Shown: piece by piece, positions 10,198 through 21,560 of the stretch | How the letters are laid out: every line of letters starts with the position of its first letter | Numbering within the stretch: the stretch's first letter is position 1 | NCBI GenBank assembly: GCA_033557675.1 | Contig: JAWQRM010000040.1 | Coordinates: 1 to 36,220, forward strand | Length of the DNA stretch: 36,220 nt | DNA from: Coptodactyla brooksi | Lineage: Eukaryota; Arthropoda; Insecta; Coleoptera; Scarabaeidae | Reading direction: 5' to 3' | Translations under genes and position numbers: made by a program | The notes under the pieces: model-generated | What the model saw: the letters and a program-made list of their open reading frames with translations, nothing else | Databases searched by the model: none | What the model was told of the DNA's origin: nothing

Positions 10198-10272
10198 AAA
10201 AAAAATACACTCTGCAAGTGTATTTTTTTTTAGAAGTTACTTATGTAACTTCAGGTTTCAAGTTACATAAGT
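10198..10272. repeat. Cluster of overlapping perfect hairpins
   Basis: Three stems lie within 75 bases: 10198-10211 with 10217-10230 (14 bp, loop CTGCA); 10233-10240 with 10245-10252 (8 bp, loop TTAT); and 10239-10251 with 10260-10272 (13 bp, ACTTATGTAACTT arms). The second and third share bases, so they exclude each other. The first ends in a T run. Confidence 0.75.
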
Positions 10273-12799
10273 TTTTTATTATCCTGCATGAAAATAAGAA
10301 AGATGATCCAATTCGAGTTCACAAGATAATCCAATCAATTGAAAGGTGTAGTAGATTATTTATATTCGAATGTTAGCGTAAAACTACCTGGATACATGTG
10401 ACAATATGAAGAATCACGTTAAATGTCATATGTTGTGTGATCACTTGAGGTATCGTGTCTATAAATATGTCGAATTTCATAAATTCCTTTAAAAGATTAC
10501 TTGAGATTACATCTTGAATAATCATTTGAGATATCTCGTCTCTCACATAGTCACAAGAGATATTTCAAAAGATTACTTAAGAAGTGCATCTTGCTTCTTA
10601 ATGGATCATTCGAGGTATTGATATCTTAGATATCAAGATTGTTAAGAAGAATCATTCGATTGTGCCAATCACTAATTTGAAGTAAGTAATGAACGCTTTA
10701 TCACTAAAATAATTTGTTTGTATTTTTACCATGTGAACCTTACTAGTATTGCAACTTAAATGCATTTTTTAACGCATTTAGCTCACTGAGTACGAATTTT
10801 TTGTCCTGCACACCAAACGTATTAAATAAAAGCTAAGGTAAAAGTGAATTTATAATAATAACTTTTGTGTTGTACAATTGCATGAACTTTCTGATAAATG
10901 TGTCGAATATACTATGGGATTCAAAAGTTTCGCTTCCAAAGTTCGAGAACTTTGAAACTGGGCGATCCGATAGATTGCGACTTACATTTGCTTTCAAAGT
11001 CGATTTTGCAACACTTTTACAATATTTACATTTGATTTTATGGATGTGCAAAAGAAATAAAGTAAAGGCGGTATTTGTGTGTAAGTATTGTAAAAGGAGA
11101 AAAGATTGTCTCGGGGAATAGAGGATTTATAAAACCTTTGCGACAAAAAACAGGATATGCCAAAAGGTAGGGACTGAAAATCGTTTTAAAATATGTACAA
11201 ATTATGTAAATAAAAATGTGTATCCCTTTTTGAACTTTGGAAATATAAACAACTTTTGAACCTAGAAAAAAGATGTCACTACTTGACAATAGACTTATGG
11301 TATATATATATATATTAACGAAATGAGATGTTAAATGAGAGACTATAATAATAATAATAAAAAAGTTGAAAACAAAAACTATATCATAAAAAACTATATA
11401 TGTTCTATGCTGATACTATATGTGTTTTCGTTTGAGTAAATAAATTGAGAAGCTATGTAATGATAGTAACTTAATATGTATACATAAACAACCTATATAA
11501 AAGAGTATATATATATACACAAATAACGTATTCTTAAAATTGCTTTTAATTTCTCTGTCTGCACACAGTTTTGAAGTAATTTTAAGAATTTTTTATATGA
11601 AAAATTACTGTATAGTGTATTTCAAACAATATGCAGTGAGTTGATTTTTACATTCAACATAGTTCATTTATAAATAAACAGTGCAAAATGAGTAAATAGA
11701 ATAACATAACAAGATTGAATGAATGAACATAGCTAGGCTGTATGTAGAAATAAACTTACTGAATATAAATATGTATTTCCAGGGTAATTGAAATTATAGG
11801 GCAAATTTGCAATTAAATGTCTACTTGTAAACTTGTCCTTCTATAGAAACTTATGTATCAGTAATTAATAAACAGCAAACGGCTTGTTTCTATGGGAAAA
11901 AAAAGTGACATGCAGTTAGTTTCTTGCTTGATTAATTTTTAAGGAATTAGCTGCAACGATTTCAATAAAAATAAAGTTGTAAGACTGTCGGTATGTACCC
12001 AAGGGCTCAGGTTATATGCCGCCACATTTTACAAAATAGAAGAACAGGACATTTAGGATCCTTTCTGTCGTTCCCTAAAGAACGAGTACATGGAAACTTG
12101 AGTAGTAATTTGCGATTGTTAATTGCTTGTGCATCGTTTAGAGCAACCCTGAAAAATATGCGATGGACGATTCACACGACTTTTTTTCTCACTTTGTTGT
12201 AATTACAATCATGTAAACCTGGTTGTTAGTTGGATGGTCAATGTACTGTTTGTATATATGTTAAAAAGTATGGTCGCTTTAAAAAGAATCTAAAGAAAAG
12301 TGTGAATGATATTTTAAGAATATAAGAACAATATAAAATAATATGTTACTATAAAGAGTTTTATTTCATTATAATTCTTATTTTAATTTTTTATATTATG
12401 GCTTATTTTAGAACAAAACTAAATCAACCTGGAATATAACAAAATATGAACCAGGCAAAACGTTATTTTTATATTGCATTTTGATTTATTTCATAACAAA
12501 AATAAGTCAATCTGGAATTAATAAATACTGAAACACGCAAGAATCATTATAAAACACTCAATAATGTAAAAGTTCTAATATCCCGGGTCTGTCATCCATT
12601 TGAACGCAGATATAGGGAAGAAAAAGCGAAGTCACCACTATGCCAAAATGTGAAGAAAGGATGCTCGACGCACAATTTGCTAATCAAGTTAGTATCATCA
12701 GGAGCAATAAAAAACTAACTACTAAATGACATAAGATGCTATATATTCTAAAATACGACGTTAATTGTTTCTTAATTGGTTTTTCGCAATCAACAGGAG

Positions 12800-15180
12800 A
12801 CCAATTAAGCGTTTTCTTACCTTATCCCCACTACCTGTTTTGGATCTGGATCTGCATAGGCGGGGGTGCGGTTAACCCGCAGTACTGAAGTCTCAGCAGG
12901 CCCATTGTGCAGATGTCCCAGGGCGGAGCTCCGGATTCCACCTGAGGTCACGGTTGAGTCCCCTAAAAAGATTTCTCTTAAGTTGTTGAATGCTGGGCAA
13001 TCGTATAAAACGTGTAGAGATGTTTCCTCCTCTGCTTCGCAACCCCTACATATAGCGGAGTCAGATAAACGCAAGTTATTTGTGTGCTTGCGTAGCATGC
13101 AGTAACCCGTGACAATTCCTGTAAGAATATGGAGGTTCCTCCGGGATAGATTAGTGTAATACTTAGCTGTTACAGCATCCAGATAACAAAGTGTCTCTTT
13201 AGCTGTCTGACAGCCTGGGTGATTATCCCATTTCTCTTGGGTCATCTTTTGGGATAGCTCCTTGATCAATTCAAGGAGCTTCAAACAGGATCAAACAGTG
13301 TAGAATTCATTGGGAGCGTTACCGGTTCTGGAGAGCGAAGTGAAGATTTAGAGGCCTCTCTCGCTAACTGGTCAGCTTTTTTGTTTGCTTTACACGATGA
13401 GTGGCCTTTTACCCATCTTATGGAAACCGCATTTTTCTTGGCTGCCTGAATTAGTGCTCTGTGACATTCAAGCACCGATTTCGATGAAATGCGATTCTCT
13501 TTCAGATTGAGAATTGCCTGCCTGCTATCTGTAAAAATAGTAATGTGTTTACCTCGAATATTAGTGCGGGTAATCCTGCTTGCTGCCATGGAGGTGCACC
13601 TTTGTGGAGGTCCAACTTTGTGCACCATAAGATAGCACAGGCCTTACTATAGCTGTATAAATCCACAGGACTGTCCTTAGTGATAGACCCCAAGACCTAC
13701 CCACTGCCCTGCGGCACTGTAATAGTGTGGCAGTAGCCCTGTTGATTCCGTCTTCCAAGTGGCTGTTCCATGTAAGCCTTTTGTCAATAATAACACCCAA
13801 ATATTTAACCTCGGGGGCAAATACCAGTGGTTTCTTAAAGAGGTTTGGCGGAATAAGGGTGGCTAACCGTCTTTTCCTTGAGAATAAAACCATAATAGTT
13901 GTACCTGGGTTGACCGAGAGTGAGTGTTCCATACACCATTTTCGATCATCTTAAGAGCAATCTGCATTCTATTGCAGAGAACACTTTCGTGCTTGCCTCT
14001 AACAAAGATCGCTAGATTATCAGCATACCCTACGGTAGAGAAATAAGCTTCATTGAGGCGTTGGAGCAAGTCGTCAAGGACCATGTTCCACAGTAGTGGG
14101 AAGAGCACCCCGCCCTGTGGGCAGCCTCTTGCCATGGTACCTTTAAAAGTAGCCTTACCAAGGTTTACCCCTATCACCCTTTGTGTGAGCATGTTGAGTA
14201 TCCACCCAGCTATTGCAGGATGAACCCCTCTGCGTTGAATGGCGGCATTTATTTTATTATTTTAACAAAAGTAGTCTTATCAAAAGCTCCGTTGTAGATT
14301 ATACCAAGATGAGGCAGTATCTCATCAAGGCCCCGTTGTAGTAATGCCGGGAAGACACCATCAGGTCCAGCAGCTTTGTAGGGAGCAAAGCTGTTGATAG
14401 CCCAAGACAACCTGTCCTTAGTGCAATCTGGCACATGAGGCTCGTAGCAAAGACACCTGTCTTCAAATGAGGAACTGCCAGGAAAGTGAGTCTCCATAAG
14501 TAGTTCTAAGCTATCTTTCAGGTCGTAGATTTTTGGAAATCAACCTGAAAAATCTTGCAGTGGACTAGGTCCCTTCCACATTTGCGCAGAAGGTCCTCCA
14601 AGTCTCCGTCTGCCTTTTTCTAATTAGTTTTTTGTAGTGAGCTGAAATCCTGTTCACAGAGGCCCAGTCCGACGACAACTTGGTTTGTTTGGCCTTCTTA
14701 AAGGCTTTCCTGACCTCTTTACACATTAGGCTTAGTCCTGGACATCACCAGGGGGTATTGTCAGTTTTAGTCGCTGTTGTCAGGGGACAGCTTCTTTTGT
14801 ATGCTTTTATTAGACATGCATGCAGCCCTGCTGCATACTTCTCCAAATCCTGGGCAGACTGGGGTGTGGTGAAGTTGTAATCTCGCAAAACATCTGAAAG
14901 AATGCAGCGAAATTTGCGTATATCTGTAGATCGCGGGTCGCGATATCTTCTAAGAGATACTTTGGAATTGATAAGCCCCACTACCCGTCAACACAATACC
15001 TCCCCGTACAGCGTTTCCCGTCCCTGTGTTATCTAGCCTAAGGATGCAGAGCTCCTGGCCCTACCCTTTACAACTGCCAACCTGTCCAGCATTTCCTCTA
15101 AATATATTAAACCAGTCTAAGGATATTAATGTGTGATCTGATACCTTGCACTGCAAGTTCACCAGTTCTTACTCTCCTTG
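12800..15180 (-). mobile_element. Decayed non-LTR retrotransposon with EN, RT and RNase H remnants
   Basis: Read on the - strand. At about 15165 the block LQCKVSDHTLISLDW fits the end of an APE-type endonuclease (SDH motif). Then comes a linker (14981-14745, RRYRDPRSTDIRKFRCILSD). RT begins with FAPYKAAGPDGVFPALLQRG (14450-14330), and continues with AFDKTTF near 14265 and GCPQGGVLFPLLWNMVLDDL (14130-14070). The catalytic loop reads YADN instead of YADD (14030). FAPEVKYLGVIIDKRLTWN follows. An RNase H piece has TIFTDSRQAILNL (13560-13500) and WVKGHSSCKANKKADQLAREA. The tail carries a C-x-x-C ... H-x-x-x-x-C-type block (CRGCEAEEETSLHVLYDCP). RNase H plus APE endonuclease points to the I/R1/LOA side of the non-LTR tree. 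Deletions remove the RT fingers and part of RNase H, so it is inactive. Confidence 0.85.
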
Positions 15181-15650
15181 ACTTCTTCCTCTATGTGTAA
15201 GTGAAGCATGGAGTCTACCTATACACATCCAAATTAAAAAGAATGTCGAACTGCATTTGTCACAATTCTAATATATTGCCACGAATATAAGGTATTTTAA
15301 TAAGGTAGCCCCGCCCGGTGGTTATGTTATGATATAGGTATTGATATAGTGATATAGGTATCCCGGTTTTGGAATGGTCTGCTTGCTCACCAGATCTTAA
15401 TCCAATAGAAAACTTATACGGGCTGCTCGCGATATCTATGGTGATTGCTGGGACCGCATCACGTAATAGTAGCTCATGAAACTGGTGGATTCGCTTTCGA
15501 AACGAATTAATCTGTTGATAAAAAGTTGTGGAAAACCCATTAAATATCAATGTTATAAGTATTGTAAGTTAAAAATTTATTGCTCTTAAATAACTGTTAA
15601 ATTTGTTTTGTGGACGTAAATCACCTAGACGCTTTTGAACAGTAAATTTT
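15181..15650 (+). mobile_element. Tc1-type transposase C-terminal fragment
   Basis: Frame 15358-15440 reads IPVLEWSACSPDLNPIENLY followed by GLLA. This is the conserved Tc1 block W-P-x-x-S-P-D-L-N-P-I-E-N-x-W carrying the last acidic catalytic residue (E of IEN). The usual Trp after IEN is Tyr. Past it, stops accumulate. Sequence near 15610-15645 (CTAGACGCTTTTGAACAGTA) resembles a Tc1 3' terminal repeat read inward. The rest of the transposase is missing. Confidence 0.65.
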
Positions 15651-15825
15651 TGGTTTTTGTTAAATAACTTTCTTAAAACGACAGATACCGGCCTGAAATT
15701 TTATATGCAAATGTGTAGGCATAATATGTAATCGCCATAAAAATTTCATCGGGATTGGTGCAATACTAACCAAGTTATGAATAAAACATTAAGTGAATGT
15801 AAATCATCTTTACATACTGTATGTA

Positions 15826-16010
15826 CAGTGCCGTCTAAAAGTATCTGGACACTTTTACCGATATCCGGTTTGACCTCTTGCAACTGTACTGGATAGTTGA
15901 ATGTAGAACTTTTCTGTCCAGAATTTTGTGCTTTTCATCCTGAGATTCACCCCGCAGAGCTATGGCCCGTGGAAGGAAGGTTACTTTTTTGTTCCTTCAA
16001 CTCGATGTCG
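15826..16010 (+). mobile_element. Tc1-like element 5' end (TIR and start of transposase)
   Basis: Begins TA then CAGTGCCGTCTAAAAGTATC continuing TGGACAC, a typical Tc1 terminal repeat. About 135 bases further, an ATG at 15962 opens MARGRKVT, which resembles a Tc1 transposase N-terminus. Similarity is then lost where a foldback sequence begins. No matching right end found. Confidence 0.55.
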
Positions 16011-16038
16011 CCACAGGCTGACGAAAGTCTATCCGCAT

Positions 16039-16401
16039 ATCTGATATAGATGATCTTCGTACTTCAGGGCTACGAAATTCCTGCAACTTTCAGATAGTAA
16101 CTATGGTTTCCGGAAAAAAATCAGTTATCGATCGGTGAGCTGCTGAAAAACCTACTTCTCTAGAGTGATCTTCCAGACGCTTTCCATTCCGAATCGATTT
16201 TGTTGCCGTTTTCTCTCCACAGTTGTTGAAGGCCATCGATTTCACATTATTTGACATATGATACACCTCTCTACCTGCTCTTATCACAGATATCACCCGA
16301 AAGCTTCAAACGCTGATTGCTCCGAGATGCCTGCAGATACGAATCTGAAAGTTGCAAGAATTTTGTAGCCCTGAACTACGAAGAAGATCGTCTATACCAG
16401 A
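16039..16401. repeat. Foldback structure with about 57-bp imperfect arms
   Basis: The segment 16039-16095 (around TTCAGGGCTACGAAATTC) is a close reverse complement of 16342-16401 (around GAATTTTGTAGCCCTGAA), with roughly 245 bases between. The spacer contains a short - strand frame (16296-16090) that reads into the left arm. No target duplication could be identified. Confidence 0.7.
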
Positions 16402-16566
16402 CGATTAAAGGTAAGAGTATAGTAAAGAAAGATGGATGAAAATTTACATCACCTGCTTACCAATAAAGTTTTTAAAGTTTGTATTTTTTTATTGTATGAC
16501 AGGTGAAGGGATGGAATAAATAAATATACATATAAACATACCGGAGGCGTACAGCTGATTTTTTCT

Positions 16567-16860
16567 TCACTCGCAATAGGTTTTGTGGATGTTGCGTTCG
16601 CTTCCAGTTATATAGCATTTAATGAATTCGTGTACTTCATTAAACTGCTCCCTGCTTAGCTGAAACCATTCTTTAAACACTTTGTCAGGAACTTGAGATA
16701 GTTTAATCTCCCCATACGTATTTCTGCCAGCTAAATATGCATGTCTTTTAAGTTTCTTCATGTTTACCAAAGATTACAATAACTTCGTCATCCTCGGATT
16801 CCGATTCCAAATTCAGGAGATCGTTAACATCAGAAGTCAACGTGTTATTAGGCTCGCGTA
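16567..16860 (-). mobile_element. PIF/Harbinger-like transposase N-terminal fragment (tentative)
   Basis: On the - strand, an acidic leader (DVNDLLNLESESEDDEVIVI, 16830-16770) runs into, after a frameshift, a frame with AYLAGRNTYGEIKLSQVPDK and VFKEWFQLSREQFNEVHEFI (16740-16620). The pattern of an aromatic F-x-x-x-F-x-x-S-R-x-x-F-x-E motif resembles the N-terminal part of Harbinger transposases (kFf-x-f-RMs-x-x-x-F). The catalytic domain is absent. I rate this as a suggestion only. Confidence 0.4.
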
Positions 16861-17395
16861 GATATCAGTACTGAGTTCAATATGCGGTGCCTCCGACGTA
16901 TCCCTGACCATGACTTGTTTTACCCCTGCATGTGCTCCTCAAATACTGGCCGTCTGCTGTGCTCCATTTGCGGTGGATCTTAACAAGTTTATTAAACAGA
17001 ACATGAAGCTTTGCACTAAACATGTTAAAGAAAACAAAATCATGGATGAATATATATACAAACTTATTAACAATAAACGTTTATTAATAACTATGCAACA
17101 AATGAGAATCGGATCCATGTTTATAGGACTTTTTGTTTATTTTGGAAGCTCTGAACGCATTCTCCAAACATCAGTTTCCTTTTGAATCACCCTATACCAG
17201 TTACAAAAACTTCAAGATGAGCATTTACCCACTTTCTCCATACTAATGCACTGCCAATCGGTTGTAATGACACTCAAGAACCTGAACCAATTATAACTGA
17301 AACAGCCCTTTTGAATTGCATAAGAAATACATATGGTACTCATTTATATCTACAGGTTGGAGAGTTGGAGGGTTTTTGTGTAAGTAGTACACATT
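16861..17395. other. Intergenic, no gene recognised
   Basis: A 91-codon + strand frame (16910-17185) shows no motif. Its end, around 17140-17190 (reverse complement TATAGGGTGATTCAAAAGGA), looks like the terminal sequence of a DNA transposon, but no partner end was found. Confidence 0.4.
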
Positions 17396-18215
17396 AGGTA
17401 GGAGTGATAGGAGAGAAGTGAGGTAGTCGTTTAGCCTAGTAGTGGATTGTCATTTTCGTCACAATGGAGCAGTAGACGATAGAACGTCAGATGTTTGCTT
17501 ACAATACTTTTCTTCGAAGTGCAGAGAATATCAAGGCTGTGCAGCATTTTTTCATCAACATTTTCATATTGAATACCATGCGACCCTTCCCACCCACAAC
17601 ACGATCATTAGGTGGGTTGAACGTTTGAGAGTAACTGAGAATAAGAAATCATCAGGACCCACACAGACTGTAAAGATGCTGGAAAACATTGCAAAAGAGG
17701 GGCACTGAGCAAGAGCCCAGAGTGGTCTGTACAAAGACGTGCGTAAGTTGAGATAGATTTGTGAATTAGTGAAAACAATTTAACAGAAGGATTTAGAATT
17801 TCACCCATTCAAACTACATGTGATGGTAAGAGATTATGTACAGCCTGAGAACTTTTTTGTGCAAATGCTGTTGGAATCTCATTTTCATTTGAGTGGCACA
17901 GTAAATAAACAAAACTTTTGTTACTGGGCCCCTTTTGACATATATTTCTGGCCATAAAGAAAAAATATGTATCAAATATTTTTCGAATATCTATAAAACG
18001 CGCATATTGCCAAGTCAATCCCAAGAGGGCACTTGGGTAGTGTAACTTGTCAGTAACAAGTTAAACAATGCCACCAAATAAAGTGAGCATGATCAGGAGG
18101 GATAAAAGATAATCTTTCATCAGTCCTGATGATGCTAACTTGGTTAACGAAACATGCATTGAGTACACATTTTTCGGTTTTGGTGTAATGGTGGCATTAT
18201 GCGTTTAGCCATAGA
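17396..18215 (+). mobile_element. Mariner-like element with DUF4817-type HTH head, decayed
   Basis: The 17442-17708 region, mixing two frames, gives NTFLRSAENIKAVQHFF, a RWVERLRVTENKKSSGPTQT linker and then, after a gap, QKDLEFHPFKLHVM (17780-17820). This order matches the helix-turn-helix head of insect mariner-like transposases: a W-V-x-x-F helix, then R-S-P-K-x, then LxxDLx-hP-K-x-x-x-x. Near 17860-17930, ESHFHLSGTVNKQNFCYWAP matches the DEAHFHLSGYVNxQN block that follows the first catalytic Asp, with the acidic Asp itself uncertain. Many stops. A relative of this family lies at 30880-32223 on the opposite strand. Confidence 0.7.
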
Positions 18216-19798
18216 TTGTAAGGGTAGAGTGGTATCCGTCATTTTTAAATTCTTCGAAATTCAAGAGATAATCCCTTCAGATTTTTTCTTTAGCTTCTGA
18301 AACACTATATTGCCCGAGAATGCTTTTGTCAAAAACAATGAATGACTCGCCACTGTCACGTTCTTTTTGTAAATGAAAATCTAAAGATTTTAATAACAAA
18401 CTTTTTATTAGAATCTTTTTAGTCATGTGGCTCACGCATCTGTAAATTTCAACTGAAATTTCACATGCTGTAGTCGAATGAATCATGGACTATTGACATC
18501 TTGTCGGAAAGGAAATCTAGTAGTATTAATTTCTGGTGAAATTCAAAATGCAAGAATAGCATTAAACGAACTTATAACTCCACAGTATCACACCATACAT
18601 GATTTCTAAATTTATAACAATAGTATATACACATTTACAGGAGAACAACAAAACGGCTAGATAACCTGATATTTCCATATTAATTCTTTCCTCGTATTAT
18701 GAACTTGATATTAATGATTTCTCTCGTTAACGGGCGCTATTGTTTAACCTTATCTATTTATCGATTAGCTTCAACTTGTGCTATTTTCTATATACTCCTT
18801 TCTAACAATCACCCTTTGACATTTTTTTTTCTTAAGCTGATGTCATTTATGAATAACAATATTTGAACTTTGGTATGTTCTGATTTATTCATATCATAAT
18901 GGAAATCTAATGAAAATGTAAATAGATTTTGAATCCTATCAAAATTCTTTGTCTCGTTAATTCAATGTAGTGATAGTGTTTTCTCTCAAGCTTGCATATA
19001 AGTGCCAATAGTTTTTTTAGGATTCCCACATGCTTAGCTAGAAAAGAATAATAAAGCGAAAAGAGAACCACTCGGTGGCTTCTCCTTCCAGTACCATTGC
19101 TCCATAATCAGATCTTTGCAGTTAAATATCTCACGGCACACGTGTATAAGTTGTCTCTAGAACCTTACTTTTCACGATTAATTTGGTTTTGATTGGAAAG
19201 TAGATCCTAATCCCTCTAAATTGTAGATTTATTCGAGTACTAATCATCAGATGTAAGAAAATAAATTCATTTTTACATTGAACTCGACTGCGATAAAAAA
19301 TATACAGTAGCGGTTGTTTTCTCAAAAACCTTGGATATATAATCGAAAAAGGTCCATATAAAAATGTAATAAAATATAGGGAAGGTAATAATATGCATTT
19401 CATTGGTTTAACATTGTTTATTTAAGTCATATAAATAAATACATCAAACTATTCAATTAAAAAGACCCATCTGAATTACTTAACATTAATTATAAATACA
19501 ATGGTGTCGTCTATACACATATACAGCTGTATGTGACTAATCTCCTATTCCATGATCAATAATTACTGCTTTATATTAGGCATTTCGGCATTTTAAATTA
19601 ATAGGAAACGACAATGGATATTTTGTTGATGGTAATTCATTTCCAATTATTTTGTAAGCACAGATTCAACTAATTATGTTTACGATGGCAATAAAATATT
19701 GTTAAAAATTCTGTCTCTTGTTCATATAAACAAAAATGGGCCCAGATAAGGTCAAATAAAGAAAAAAATTATGAACAGATTGGAATGTTCATATCTAT
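18216..19798. other. Intergenic region downstream of UVRAG
   Basis: AT-rich with no recognised coding sequence or RNA gene. It should contain the 3' UTR and poly(A) site of the - strand gene, ending somewhere below 19798. Confidence 0.5.
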
Positions 19799-20334
19799 TT
19801 ATTTTGGTTTTACAAGATGAAAAGAAGTCGTGTTTTTTAACAGAGCATCTGTTCTTTCGGTTAGTGGACTGTATATATTTTCGCTATTATTGCTCACCTC
19901 ATTTTTATTATCTACTTCAGCTTGGCCTTCTGCCTGTAATGGTGTATTATATAACCATTCTTCGACACGATTTCCCAGTTCCAGCATTTGGTTTGCCTTA
20001 ATAACATCTGACGGTAAGAACATTTTATTGCCCGTTAAGACAGAATCTGAACCTGTGGCACTGCAGCTTAATTCAGCTTTCTCCTCATCATATGAACCGA
20101 CGGACCTACTGAGTCTCTTATTCGCAAGCGTAACGTTTTGCTGTACAGTTTTACTTGGCAGCTTTGTAACAACTATGTCATCAGGATTAACTTTCAACTG
20201 CTGACAAACGCATGGATCTGTTAGGTCAGCACCCTGTTCTATGGGGCTAGTTCTAGTCGTTATTCCATCAACTATATCACAGCTTAATATCCTAGCAGAC
20301 TCGACGACCTTTACATCATTTTGTTCAGCTGAAT
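19799..20334 (-). CDS. UVRAG: UVRAG-type gene, last coding exon (C-terminal tail)
   Basis: Starts after a ttgttacag acceptor (20343-20335). The first AT joins the single G of the previous exon to make GAT, and the frame then runs 178 codons to TAA (19801-19799). The product is Ser/Thr/Glu-rich and apparently disordered: DSAEQNDVKVVESARILSCD, PCVCQQLKVNPDDIVVTKLP, and QMLELGNRVEEWLYNTPLQA near the end. It corresponds to the long variable C-terminus of UVRAG proteins, which binds regulators in vertebrates; no such motif is visible here. An AATAAA (minus strand, 19803-19798) overlaps the stop codon. The longer open frame upstream of 20334 is intron. Confidence 0.8.
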
Positions 20335-21560
20335 CTGTAACAATATGAAATACAGGGATGATTACAAAAATACAATTTTTTTCTGCTTCAGACAAAATAT
20401 GGCGATGCAAGCTGCAATCCTCGGCGACAACCAAAGATTGCAGGTTGACGGGATATATTAATTTATATTCATAATGTAATAACATTTTTTGCCCAATCCT
20501 GTACTGAAGCGTAAAAAGGACAAATATCAAATAAATTTTGAAAGTAATGTTGAAAACTGGTGTATCATAGTTACTTCATAAAAGGTACTATTTTTAAATA
20601 TATAATGCATACCATGTACTAATGCCCTGCTTATATACACCTAGTTAATCAATTGACAATACCAGCAAAATGTATAGATGTTGGAACCTGTGAGAATTTA
20701 GAATTATGAAATAAAGTCTTACGATGAATAGACTAATGTAGACTAATGATTGGTCGCCTGTTTTTTAAACAAATTTGGAACTCAGCAGCATTACAATAAT
20801 TGATAATAAGTTATAATCTGTATAACTTATAATAATGTGTTACTATATACAATACAATTACGTAGGTAGATCCAAAAAAAAGTTTACAAGCAGAAGCATT
20901 TGAAATGTAATAATTGTTATTAATAAACATTTTAATTAATTAATTAATTATTAACAATTAATAAAATTGATAATAAACGTAATAATAATAATCTTGATTC
21001 CCATTTGTATCTTGTTTCTGTTGTTAATAAATACTTTTTCCTTTGCCTTGTAAACTTTTTTTTGGATCACCCCTCGTAATAACCCATGTTACTAGCCAAA
21101 GATTCCAAAAATCCATATCAAAATTAAACATCTTAAGAATTCATTTTTACATTATTTTTATACATTATATATAATTCATTTAAATTTCAATGCAGCCATC
21201 AATCAATATGAATGCTTATAGCTTGTATATAAATTACATAAATATGTTGTACATGGTTTTTTATTTATTATATTAAACATCAGGTACAAGTTTTGATTAA
21301 AAAAATAGATATTAAAATCATAACAGTTGGTCAATATTTATGAAACATAAATGTCGTAAAAAAGTATAGCCAAATGCAAAATATATTTTATAACATTTAT
21401 ATATCTTTTAATTTATAAACCAAATTATAAATATTTTTGAACAAAACAAAAAGATTATCAGAAAAATCATAATCTTATTTTGTTTTTTTCTATTAGCAAA
21501 ATGTGTTTTATGGTTATATATAGACCATGTATTTAAAATAGCTTGTAGTGAGATACTTAC
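20335..21560 (-). other. UVRAG: UVRAG intron
   Basis: GTAAGT donor at 21560 (minus) and TTACAG acceptor at 20335. Very AT-rich, with a TAAT tandem run near 20933-20950. No nested gene seen. Confidence 0.8.

Larger units (their letters stand above)
9111..12790. other. Intergenic region, no gene recognised
   Basis: Several small open frames exist (for example 9811-10083 and 10867-11121 on +), but none shows a family motif or splice context. The stretch contains hairpins at 9702-9738 and 10198-10272, a loose family of TTGAGATAT-like motifs around 9570-10630, and TA microsatellite runs near 11301-11316 and 11506-11520. Confidence 0.55.

Noticed and set aside
10867..11121. 84-codon + frame ending with a CKYCKRRKDC cysteine pattern
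   Set aside because: Single Cys cluster with no flanking zinc-finger motif and an overlapping - strand frame of equal length; no support as a gene.
11993..12202. 69-codon + frame with an apparent THAP-like FPKERVHGN string
   Set aside because: No C-x(2-4)-C or later C-x-x-H pairs; not a THAP domain.
13727..13954. + strand frame within the non-LTR element
   Set aside because: Shadow of the - strand RT reading (LGVIIDKRLTWN block).
19830..20204. 124-codon + strand frame over the last UVRAG exon
   Set aside because: It overlaps a phase-consistent - strand exon and its sequence shows no family features; shadow of UVRAG.
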